Source: Tricholomella constricta
Taxonomy: Eukaryota > Basidiomycota > Agaricomycetes > Agaricales > Lyophyllaceae
DNA length: 64,000 nucleotides
NCBI GenBank assembly: GCA_013368375.1
Contig: JAACJP010000069.1
Location: forward strand, 40,963 to 104,962
Reading direction: 5' to 3'
The position numbers were made by a program, and so were the translations under genes. The stretch's first letter is position 1; each line of letters starts with the position of its first letter. Of this stretch, positions 22,285-31,772 are shown one piece after another. Below the pieces are notes generated by a model. It was not told the DNA's origin and did not search any database. It worked only from the letters and a program-made list of their open reading frames with translations.

Positions 22285-23212
22285 GTTCACGCGCGAACTG
22301 TACAGACTCCTGGGTATCAAGCTGTCAGCCTCGACGGCGTACCACCCACAGACCGACGGACAGACAGAGCGTGTCAACCAGGAACTGGAACAGTTCTTGC
22401 GAGTCTTCTGCAATGAGCGCCAGAACGATTGGGAGGACCTCCTGCCCGACGCCGAATTCAGTTACAACAACCATGTACATTCGGCGACGCAGCAGACCCC
22501 CTTCCTGCTTGACACTGGTCGGCATCCGCGCATGGGCTTTGAGCCGCGTCGGGGCGCTTCCAAGAACGAGTCAGCAGACGAGTTCGTGGAGCGCATGAAG
22601 GAAGCACAGGAGGAAGCCAAGGCAGCGCTTTCAAAGGCCAAAGACGACATGGAGCGGTATTACAACCAGCGGCACGCCCCAACGCCCGACTACCAGCCTG
22701 GCGACAAGGTATACTTGGACGCGACCGACATTTCTATGACCCGACCGTCTAAGAAGTTGTCGCATCGCTACCTTGGCCCTTTCGTCGTGCAAAGGCGAGT
22801 CGGCCTGCTTGCATACCGCCTCCTGCTGCCTCAGTCCATGAAGCGCATCCACCCAGTCTTCCACGTCGTGAAGCTCATCCCCGCCGTTGCTGATCCGATC
22901 GAAGGTCGTCGATCTGATCCCCCTCCGCCCCCCGACATAATCGACGACGAACCCCATTATGAAGTTGAAAAGATCCTCGATAGCCGAACCTTCCGCAAAA
23001 AACTACAGTACAAGGTCCTGTGGAAGGGCTATGGTTACGAAGAAGCTTCTTGGGAACCTCGCGAAAATGTCGCCGCCCCCGATCTGGTACGAAAGTTCCA
23101 CCGTGACAACCCTGACGCTGCCCGCCACATTCGTGGCATATTCACGTTATCCCCGGCCGTCTTCGCCACCGCGGCCCCGCACCGAGTCGTTGCGATTCAA
23201 AAGGGGGGGTGA
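22285..23212 (+). pseudogene. Truncated chromovirus pol: integrase C-terminal half and chromodomain
   Basis: The open frame begins mid-integrase (FTRELYRLLGIKLSAST) and contains HPQTDGQTERVNQELEQF (third catalytic residue, Glu), the GPF-type motif LGPFVVQRR, and a chromodomain (YEVEKILDSRTF...WKGYGYEEASWEPRENV), which in chromoviruses targets integration to chromatin marks. It ends with TGA at 23210-23212, directly before the LTR at 23213. It is nearly identical to 28113-29040 (two differences noticed). RT, RNase H and the first two integrase Asp residues are missing. Confidence 0.92.
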
Positions 23213-23702
23213 TGTTAGGGGAACGCCCGTTCATGCCCTCCGACGCTCACCGACTGTCCCCCGACACGTGCGATCGCTCCCGACCGATCGCGCCCCCGAC
23301 CCCGACGCTCCGACCCAAGCGTCGGTGTACATACTTATACATCCCTGTCGCTACCTCCCCTTCCAGCGCGCGCCCGATCCCGACGTCCGACATCCCGACG
23401 TCGGTCGCCCGACCTCGTGCCCGCACCCTGAGCCACGAGGATCGGACAGCGTCGGGAACGTGTACATACACGCGCCGCTGCCCATCCGTTATCATTTACG
23501 TACCATACACCCCAGAGAGCCGGCCCTCACGTATCTTACTCGTATATAGTCATCCTCCTGACATGGGGGAATCCTTTACTCTATTCTCATTGGATTCCCC
23601 TCTGCCAGGTAGGTCTACTTACGCTCTCTCTACCGTACATAATATAACATTGGATTCCCCTCTGCCAGCACGACTAAGCTCTGCGCTGAGGTCGCCCTAA
23701 CA
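23213..23702 (+). repeat. 5' LTR of the chromovirus copy
   Basis: Ends are TGTTAGGGG and CCCTAACA. It contains a TATA box, an inferred start site and a 21-bp repeat that appears twice 60 bp apart (23588-23608 and 23648-23668). It also serves as the 3' LTR of the truncated pol fragment to its left. Confidence 0.95.
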
Positions 23703-23716
23703 GCAGAATAGAGTAA
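23543..23716 (+). promoter_or_regulatory. TATA box, inferred start site and self-primer binding site
   Basis: TATATA lies at 23543-23548. Thirty-three bp from its first base, TTACTCTATTCT (23576-23587) is the exact complement of AGAATAGAGTAA (23705-23716), which starts 2 nt after the LTR. In the Tf1/sushi group the first bases of the mRNA fold back onto such a site and prime reverse transcription after cleavage. The spacing from the TATA box fits the 12-mer being the mRNA 5' end. No tRNA-type TGG primer site is present. The mechanism is inferred from the pairing. Confidence 0.75.
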
Positions 23717-23829
23717 CTCTAGAAACCCGACGAAGCCGACCGATCCGCTTCCGCGCCGAAACACGCGTCTGCTACACGCGACCGTCCAACGCGCGCTCGC
23801 TCCGATCGCCCGCCCAGTCCCGTTTCGAG

Positions 23830-25044
23830 ATGTCCGAATTTGGTGACATGTCGCAGCGACCGTTCTCTCCCTTCCTCACGACGGAGGAGCGGTTGGCGAA
23901 TATGGAAGCCACAATTTCGGCTCTCTCTGCCTCCAATACCTCCAACTCGGCCTCTATGGACCGCCTCTCCGCTCTTTTCGAAAAATTCATGTCGGGGACA
24001 CCCCCCAATCCCACCCCCGCTGCTCCCGAAGCAGACACGACCCCCCCGCCACCTGAGACGACCACCCCGCTGCCAGGCTCTCTGCGATCGGGATCGCACC
24101 ACCTCCGACCGTCGCCCCCTCCCATTTACGACGGCGCCCGATCGGGCGGTCGCGCGTTCTTGAACGCCTGCAAGCTCTACTTCTCCTTGTGCGGGGGAAG
24201 TTTCGCCGACGACCACGCCCGAATAGTATGGGTGCTGTCGTACATGCAGCACGGGCGAGCCGCCGACTTCGTCAGTCGGGTGTTCCAGTTCGGAACCGCC
24301 AAGGACGTCTTTCCCGCCTGGAAGGACTTCGAAGACACCTTCCGTGGCGAGTTCTTCCTCTTCGACGAGGTCGCCGATGCCGCGCTCATCCTGGAGTCGA
24401 CGGCGTACTTCCAGAACGGTCGATCGATCGACGAGTACATCGACTCGTTCCGATCCCTGTGGGTCAAGGCGGGCTACCCAGATGGGCGTCACCTGGTCCT
24501 CAAATTCCGTCGGGGAATGGACCCGAAGCTCTCGAGGCGACTCAGAAGCATCACCACGGGTCGCCCGCACGACGAGAAGATTGAGGAGTGGCTGAGGATC
24601 GCTCGTTCTCAAGATTTCATCATGAGGTCGGAGGACGACTTCCACCGTCGGATGGTCCCGACAAAGGCGCCCGACAGCCGCCCGCCCACCACCGCAGCTG
24701 CACGATGGGCGTTCGCTACTGCCCCCGCTCCCGCTCCCGCTCCCGCTCCCCCCGCCCCCCGCGCTCCTGCCGCACCAGCCCCCAGGCCGATCCCCCAGGG
24801 CATCCCAATGGACGTAGATCGGATGCGCGATCGAGTCGCGCCTGCCGACGACCACTGTTTTCGGTGCAAGAAAAAGGGTCACTACTCTCGTGACTGCCCT
24901 TTGCGCTGGGACGTGCGCCACATGCTCGATGATGAGCTGGAGGCGCTTATCATGGAACGTCTAGCTCGCAAGGACGCAGTCCCCGCCGACCCGACTCCAT
25001 CGTCGGCCGACGCGACCGCCTCCGACGCCGAGGAGGGTTTTTAA
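23830..25044 (+). CDS. gag: Chromovirus Gag (capsid and CCHC nucleocapsid)
   Basis: A 404-codon structural protein starts at the ATG preceded by GAG (MSEFGDMSQRPF). Residues ~18-50 look like a coiled coil. The capsid-like region (about 95-260) has FLNACKLYFSLCGGSF, AADFVSRVFQFG, FEDTFRGEFFLFDEVADA and the conserved YIDSFRSLW. A Pro/Ala-rich linker (APAPAPAPAPP) precedes CFRCKKKGHYSRDC (C-x2-C-x4-H-x4-C), which binds element RNA. The frame ends at TAA 25042-25044 with pol in the -1 frame overlapping it. It is intact. The 127-nt leader before it contains the self-priming site. Confidence 0.93.
   Translation: MSEFGDMSQRPFSPFLTTEERLANMEATISALSASNTSNSASMDRLSALFEKFMSGTPPNPTPAAPEADTTPPPPETTTPLPGSLRSGSHHLRPSPPPIYDGARSGGRAFLNACKLYFSLCGGSFADDHARIVWVLSYMQHGRAADFVSRVFQFGTAKDVFPAWKDFEDTFRGEFFLFDEVADAALILESTAYFQNGRSIDEYIDSFRSLWVKAGYPDGRHLVLKFRRGMDPKLSRRLRSITTGRPHDEKIEEWLRIARSQDFIMRSEDDFHRRMVPTKAPDSRPPTTAAARWAFATAPAPAPAPAPPAPRAPAAPAPRPIPQGIPMDVDRMRDRVAPADDHCFRCKKKGHYSRDCPLRWDVRHMLDDELEALIMERLARKDAVPADPTPSSADATASDAEEGF
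25035..25041 (+). promoter_or_regulatory. Candidate -1 ribosomal frameshift site at the gag/pol junction
   Basis: The heptamer G GGT TTT (X-XXY-YYZ form) sits in the gag frame directly before its TAA stop. A one-base backward slip gives GGG TTT TTA ATT ACA, which continues into the pol frame without a stop. A pol start codon is not obvious at the junction. The downstream structure that normally helps slipping was not modelled. Confidence 0.5.
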
Positions 25045-28000
25045 TTACACAACGAGTGGAACGTACGCCCCCGTTGTCTAGTTGTAATCGGTTCGCTCCT
25101 TTATCCATAGAATACGCCAATACACCTAATATTGCTGCTATTCCGACGAGTGAACCGACCGACAAAGACGTACAAAACCCCTCCGACCCGACGACACCGA
25201 TCGCAGTCGCAAAGCCGATCGCCCCGTCGCGTCGTGGCCTACCCCGCTGGGAAAAGCGACTCCCTAGTCGCTTCATCGCCGCTGCCTCCCCCTGCCCCAG
25301 ATCCCTGTGGCTCAACGTCGAACTGGAGACCACCGACACCCAGGAGTCGCATGCCGTCACTGCCCTAGTGGACAGCGGAGCGACCGGCAGTTTTCTCAAT
25401 GTCGCTTTCGTCGAGAAACACAAGCTCACGACCAAGGTGCTTAGTCGGCCATCCCCGGTTTACAATGTGGACGGCACTCTCAACGAAGGCAGTTCGGTCT
25501 CTTGCATCGTAGAAGCTGTCTTGCGATACAACGGTCATACCGAACGAGCCGTCTTCGGGGTCACCCAGTTAGGCAAGCAAGACATGATCCTCGGGTTCAA
25601 CTGGCTTAAAAACCATAACCCCGAGATCGACTGGGAGACCAAGGAGGTGAAGATGAGTCGCTGTCCGACGCAGTGCGGCACCTGCAAGGACGAGGTCAAA
25701 GCCGATCGGCGCGCACGCACCAAAGTGCGCGCAGCGATCCGCGCCTGTCGAGCCGACGGTATACCGATGACTGAGCCCGACCTGCGAGCCCCGACCAACC
25801 CGTATGTTGAGGACAACTCTGATGAGGAGGAGTTCCTCCCCTACACCCCGATCCTGGAGGAACCTGACCCAGAGTCTGACGACTTCCTGGTGGAAACCTT
25901 CCTGAGTGGCGATCGCATCTTCGCGACCGCGATCCACCCGACTCCGACCGCCGAGCATATTCGGGCCAGCCAAACGACATCGCAGCGACTTGCGGAAGGG
26001 CACGCTGCTAACTCCGTGCCCAGAACTTTCCGCGACGCAGTACCGACCCACCTCCACGACTTTGAAGATGTCTTCTCCAAAGTCGCATTCGATGAGCTTC
26101 CAGAGCGCAAGCAATGGGACCATGCCATCGAACTGGAGCCGGGCGCGTCGCCGACGGGCACGAAGGTCTACCCGCTCTCACCGGCAGAACAGGTCGAACT
26201 CGACGCGTTCCTCAAGGAGAACCTCGAGACAGGTCACATCCGACCGTCCAAGTCGCCCATGGCGTCGCCGGTCTTCTTCATCAAGAAGAAGGACGGGTCG
26301 CTCCGACTGGTTCAGGACTATCGGACGCTCAATGCGCTCACGGTGAAGAACCGATACCCGCTGCCCCTCATTAGCGAACTGGTGAATAACCTTCGCGGCG
26401 CGCGGTACTTCACCAAGTTGGACGTCCGATGGGGGTACAACAACGTACGGATCAAGGAAGGCGACGAGTGGAAGGCAGCGTTTCGGACGAATCGCGGCCT
26501 CTTCGAGCCGCTCGTCATGTTCTTCGGCCTCACGAACAGCCCCGCCACATTTCAGACCATGATGAATGATATCTTCCACGATCTGATCGCTGAAGGTGTT
26601 GTTTGCGTGTACCTCGATGACATCTTGATTTATACAAAGACGCTAGAGGAACACCGTCGGGTCACGCGACTGGTACTGGACCGACTCTGCGAACATCAGC
26701 TGTTCTTAAAGCCCGAGAAATGCGAATTTGAGCAGACTAAGATCGAGTATCTCGGGCTGATCATTTCGCAAGGGCAAGCGGAAATGGATCCGGTTAAAGT
26801 CGCTGGAGTGTTGGAATGGCCGGTGCCGAAGAACAAGAAGGAGGTGCAAGCGTTCCTAGGCTTCACCAATTTCTACCGACGGTTCATCCAGGACTTCTCG
26901 CACCACGCCCGACCCCTGTTCGATCTGACAGGCAAGGACGTCGCCTGGCGATGGGGAGAGTCGGAGCAGTCGGCCTTTGCCCTTCTGAAGTCTGCGATCA
27001 CATCGGGGCCAGTCCTCATGTTCCCCGACGACGATCGACCGTACCGCATCGAAGCCAACTCGTCCGACTTCGCAACGGGCGCAGTCCTGTCGCAAGAGTC
27101 GCCGTCCGATGGCAAGTGGCACCCGGTCGCGTTCTACTCGAAGAGCTTGAACGCCGTCGAGCGGAACTACGAGATCCATGACAAAGAGATGCTGGCGATC
27201 ATCCGGTCTCTGGAGGAATGGCGACACTTCGTAGAAGGCGCAAAGCACAAGGTGGAGATCTGGACCGACCACAAGAACCTTGAGTACTTCCTCACCGCGA
27301 AGAAACTCAATCGGCGTCAAGCCCGATGGTTGCTTTACCTCGCTAACTTCGACTTCGCCCTCCACCACCGTCCTGGCCGTAGCATGGGCAAACCCGACGC
27401 GTTATCGCGTCGCCCCGACCATGGCGACGGAAGCGCCGACAACGCCAACATCGTGCTGCTCAAACCAGAATTCTTCGCCGTTCGTGCAACTGAAGGCCTT
27501 GCACTGGTCGGAGAGGAGGATGATGTGCTGAAAGCGATCCGCAAGGGCAATCGCGATGGGGCTCAGGAGGATGCGGTCGCGAAAGCGGCGCAACTGGTCA
27601 AGAGTGGGGAGAGGAAGGCGGTCTCTGCTCACGTTCCGTGGACGGATCTATGTCCCGAACGTCCCAGACCTTCGCCGACGCATTGTGGAGCAGCACCACG
27701 ACTCCAAGGTCGCCGGTCACCCCGGTCGCTGGAAGACGCTCGAACTGGTGTCGCGCAACTACTGGTGGCCCCAGATGTCGCGCTTCATCGGTTCGTACAC
27801 CAGCACCTGTGACATGTGTCTGCGCACGAAACCTCGCTGCCAACTCCCCGTCGGACAGCTGCAGCCGCTTCCCATCCCCGAAGGCCGATGGAATGTCGTA
27901 TCGGTCGACTTCATCACCGAACTTCCAGAGTCCAACGGCCACGACGCGATCATGAATGTCGTGGATTCGGTCGGAAAGCGCGCGCACTTCATCGCGTCGC

Positions 28001-29040
28001 ACACGACTTGTTCAGCCCTGGGAGCTGCGAACCTCTACCGTCGCCACGTCTGGAAGCTGCACGGTCTCCCCGACGCATTCGTCTCCGATCGACGTCCACA
28101 GTTCGTCGCTGAGTTCACGCGCGAACTGTACAGACTCCTGGGTATCAAGCTGTCGGCCTCGACGGCGTACCACCCACAGACCGACGGACAGACAGAGCGT
28201 GTCAACCAGGAACTGGAACAGTTCTTGCGAGTCTTCTGCAATGAGCGCCAGAACGATTGGGAGGACCTCCTGCCCGACGCCGAATTCAGTTACAACAACC
28301 ATGTACATTCGGCGACGCAGCAGACCCCCTTCCTGCTTGACACTGGTCGGCATCCGCGCATGGGCTTTGAGCCGCGTCGGGGCGCTTCCAAGAACGAGTC
28401 AGCAGACGAGTTCGTGGAGCGCATGAAGGAAGCACAGGAGGAAGCCAAGGCAGCGCTTTCAAAGGCCAAAGACGACATGGAGCGGTATTACAACCAGCGG
28501 CACGCCCCAACGCCCGACTACCAGCCTGGCGACAAGGTATACTTGGACGCGACCGACATTTCTATGACCCGACCGTCTAAGAAGTTGTCGCATCGCTACC
28601 TTGGCCCTTTCGTCGTGCAAAGGCGAGTCGGCCTGCTTGCATACCGCCTCCTGCTGCCTCAGTCCATGAAGCGCATCCACCCAGTCTTCCACGTCGTGAA
28701 GCTCATCCCCGCCGTTGCTGATCCGATCGAAGGTCGTCGATCTGATCCCCCTCCGCCCCCCGACATAATCGACGACGAACCCCATTACGAAGTTGAAAAG
28801 ATCCTCGATAGCCGAACCTTCCGCAAAAAACTACAGTACAAGGTCCTGTGGAAGGGCTATGGTTACGAAGAAGCTTCTTGGGAACCTCGCGAAAATGTCG
28901 CCGCCCCCGATCTGGTACGAAAGTTCCACCGTGACAACCCTGACGCTGCCCGCCACATTCGTGGCATATTCACGTTATCCCCGGCCGTCTTCGCCACCGC
29001 GGCCCCGCACCGAGTCGTTGCGATTCAAAAGGGGGGGTGA
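25041..29040 (+). pseudogene. pol: Chromovirus Pol: protease, RT, RNase H, integrase, chromodomain (frameshifted)
   Basis: The replication polyprotein. Protease: LVDSGATGSFLN. RT: MASPVFFIKKKDGSLRLV, FTKLDVRWGYNNVRI and YLDD (26610-26621). RNase H: IEANSSDFATGAVLSQ, where the sister copy at 56450 has the expected Asp in place of this Asn, and YEIHDKEMLAI. Near 27600 this copy lacks 37 nt present in the sister copy and has an extra CT at about 27625, which changes frame. Integrase continues in the new frame: zinc-binding HHCC region (RRRIVEQHHDSKVAGHPGRW ... CDMCLRTKPRC), VSVDFITELPE, FVSDRRPQF, HPQTDGQTERV. A chromodomain (28790-28900) and TGA 29038-29040 close it. Two lesions make it non-functional. 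Confidence 0.93.
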
Positions 29041-29530
29041 TGTTAGGGGAACGCCCGTTCATGCCCTCCGACGCTCACCGACTGTCCCCCGACACGTGCG
29101 ATCGCTCCCGACCGATCGCGCCCCCGACCCCGACGCTCCGACCCAAGCGTCGGTGTACATACTTATACATCCCTGTCGCTACCTCCCCTTCCAGCGCGCG
29201 CCCGATCCCGACGTCCGACATCCCGACGTCGGTCGCCCGACCTCGTGCCCGCACCCTGAGCCACGAGGATCGGACAGCGTCGGGAACGTGTACATACACG
29301 CACCGCTGCCCATCCGTTATCATTTACGTACCATACACCCCAGAGAGCCGGCCCTCACGTATCTTACTCGTATATAGTCATCCTCCTGACATGGGGGAAT
29401 CCTTTACTCTATTCTCATTGGATTCCCCTCTGCCAGGTAGGTCTACTTACGCTCTCTCTACCATACATAATATAACATTGGATTCCCCTCTGCCAGCACG
29501 ACTAAGCTCTGCGCTGAGGTCGCCCTAACA
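29041..29530 (+). repeat. 3' LTR of the chromovirus copy
   Basis: The same 490-bp length as the 5' LTR. The two differences I noticed (GCGCCG to GCACCG, TACCGTAC to TACCATAC) are both CpG to CpA. It abuts the TGA of pol. Confidence 0.95.
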
Positions 29531-29556
29531 GTGGCAGTATGAGTCAGCTGTAGACT

Positions 29557-29726
29557 TGTAAAAGTTACAGTGAGACTAGTGACCTTGCGATGCCCCAAGT
29601 GCGTATGACCCAATTCTATAGTGAGAAAAGGCAACTACACAGGCGTAGGGACGGTGGTACAAGGTTAAAAGCTAAAAAGAGTGGCTGTGCTAGGAATGAC
29701 CAAATAAGGCCTGAACCGTCCTTACA
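29557..29726. repeat. Left LTR of the TRIM-like element
   Basis: Ends TGTAAAAG and CCTTACA; includes ATGCCCCAAGTGCGTATGAC, shared with the right copy. Confidence 0.85.
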
Positions 29727-30159
29727 TACCTTTCAGATTGTATCCACAATCTCAACCATAAGAAAAAAAAATTTCCTAACCTCCAATGTGTCCTCATCCA
29801 TGTCTTGTGGTTCGCTTGTTGGTAGATGTTGTCCATCCTATATGGTCATGATATCCTTCCTTGAGCAGTCATCCTATCCCTCCCATATGCCCTCCAAAAT
29901 CGGTGCTGGGGTCCACCTATCCCCCCCCCCTCCGAAAAAAAGAAGAGGTCGGAAGATGAATAAAATGAGGGATGGGTGGGTGGGAATGAGCATAGTCATC
30001 CAAAAAGCGCATAAGCATGGTCATAGAATCATAAGGCCCATTATTGTTGTGAGCAAAACTCGAAAGCGCTCTAAGAGGTCGCACATGAGGTGTTCTAGTG
30101 GTTCGAGCATGTAGCGCCATCCGGATTCGAACACTTGATGTTCTAGTGGGTTGAGTCAA

Positions 30160-30440
30160 ACATGCTCTAGTGGGGCGAAAACCATGGGCTCCATCATGTC
30201 AAGTAACGTGAGCTCTAATGGGACGAGTACCAGGTGACTCTAGCAGGCCGAGCGACGGCGACGAAGGCTTGGGTGAGTGAAGGACTGGTAATCTCGTGCT
30301 AGCCTAACATGCTCTAGTGAGGCAAAAACCATGGGCTACATCACATTGAGTAACATGAGCTCTAATAGGATGAGTACCAGGTGACTCTAGGAGGCTGAGC
30401 GAAGAAGGCTCATGTGAGTGATGGACTGGTATTCTTGTGA
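30160..30440. repeat. ~147-bp imperfect tandem duplication
   Basis: Copies beginning ACATGCTCTAGTG at 30160 and 30307 share GTACCAGGTGACTCTAG and AAACCATGGGCT. The shorter motif TCTAGTGGG recurs from about 30090 to 30510. The repeats lie inside the TRIM-like element. Confidence 0.75.
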
Positions 30441-31602
30441 GGTGAGCATGGCCTCCTCTAGTGGGTCAAACAGCATTCGAGAACATCTGACAATGCACAC
30501 TCTAGTGGGTCGAATACCCCATGTACTAAAGGGACGAACAAGTGCGAAGAATTGGTGTCACGAGCAGATGATGGGTGGAATGGGGGCGTGAATGTCGATA
30601 TCAAGTCAGCGTCGAGTGGTGTCCGATTCAGTGATATTACTGCAAAGGTCTCAACCCTTAGGCCAATCTCATGGGACAGCCCAGGTACCACAGTGATACA
30701 GGCGAGGTGCGTAGGTGCAAATGGTACATGCAACCAAGACCTCCTAGATACTAGATAGCATGAGATATCCCAGTACCTGCTCGCACACATTGGGAGACGT
30801 GTATGCAACGAATGGCGACCAGTGCCAAAGATGACAGGTCGAAGGTGAATGGGGGTCAGATTCACCAGAAGGGTGGGGAAGGCGGTGCATTTCCGCACAT
30901 AGCCACGCAAAAGCGCATAGAAGAGTGCCGGCCAGAGGCACTACAACACAGAATCCCAGATTCTGGAGTAACCACAAAAGGAGATGTTGGGAGGAAAGGA
31001 GTGCATGTAAATGGCCTAGAATGCGATGTGAAACAGCCCAGAGATATCCCAGAACATGAGCAGTTTGGTGTGGTAGGGGGTGGGGGTGAAGAATGTTGAG
31101 CACATCACCAAATGCAAACAGCTGAATGAAATGCCATAAACCCATATATCAGCAGAAAGCATTCGACGAGACGATTTCAACAAATCAATAATCGAATGAA
31201 TCGGTGTAGCGATTGCCGAGACATGATCAACATGGTGAAAAAGTGCAAATTTGTTGATGGGGGAGGAGGAGGTGGGTGTGGGGGGCCATCCAGGTATTGG
31301 CAGGACCAGAAAAACGACGCCTTGAAGGTGCAAAAAAGACCTAAGGACCAGGAACACTGGTTCCAGAGATATGGCCCAACCCTTCTGCCATATCACAACC
31401 TTCTCTCAACACAACACCCAGATCCTACCCAAACCTCTCCTAATCCTTCCAACAGTGACAGGGCCCAAGGTTCAGAAGAAAAACTAGGCCCAGAGAGTGG
31501 TAGATTGGTCCAGAAATCAGAGAAAAGCAGGTTTACAGTGTGTTGCCAGAATCTCCACTATAGCCTCAGTGAGGGGCCACCAAGGCTGGATACACAAAAA
31601 AA

Positions 31603-31772
31603 TGTAAAAGTTATAGTGAGACTAGTGACCTTGTGATGCCCCAAGTGCGTATGACCTAATTCTATAGTGAGAAAAGGCGACTACACAGGCGTAGAGACGG
31701 TGGTACAAGGCTAAAAACTAAAGAGAGTGGCTGTGCTAGGAATGACCAAATAAGGCCTGAACCGTCTTTACA
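31603..31772. repeat. Right LTR of the TRIM-like element
   Basis: Ends TGTAAAAG and CTTTACA, the same 170-bp length as the left copy. It is preceded by an A-rich run (CACAAAAAAA) where a polypurine tract would lie if the element reads left to right. Confidence 0.85.

Larger units (their letters stand above)
23213..29530 (+). mobile_element. Tf1/sushi-like chromovirus, complete LTR-to-LTR copy
   Basis: A 6.3-kb Ty3/gypsy element with 490-bp LTRs (23213-23702 and 29041-29530) that differ at only two positions I could see, gag with a zinc knuckle, pol in the order protease-RT-RNase H-integrase-chromodomain, a purine tract AAAAGGGGGGG before the 3' LTR, and a self-priming leader in place of a tRNA primer site. 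Near-identical LTRs indicate a young copy. It is nevertheless defective (pol frameshift near 27600, RNase H Asp to Asn). The left flank is a truncated pol of the same family, not host DNA, and no matching target-site duplication was found. Confidence 0.95.
29557..31772. mobile_element. Non-autonomous LTR retrotransposon (TRIM-like), 2.2 kb
   Basis: 170-bp direct repeats TGTAAAAGTTA...TTACA (29557-29726 and 31603-31772) bound the element and are themselves bounded by a perfect 5-bp target-site duplication AGACT (29552-29556 and 31773-31777). The repeats share about 94 percent by eye, so it is older than the neighbouring chromovirus. The 1.9-kb interior has no gag or pol and carries a tandem duplication. 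It is larger than a typical TRIM and smaller than a LARD. Strand and helper element are unknown. Confidence 0.85.

Noticed and set aside
23719..24921. 400-codon frame antisense to gag
   Set aside because: GC-rich third-position effect; gag on the plus strand has clear capsid and zinc-knuckle motifs, the antisense peptide has none.
30095..30140. Possible tRNA or SINE head (GTTCGAATCC on the minus strand)
   Set aside because: A B-box-like decamer is present but no A box lies at the right distance, and no arms pair.
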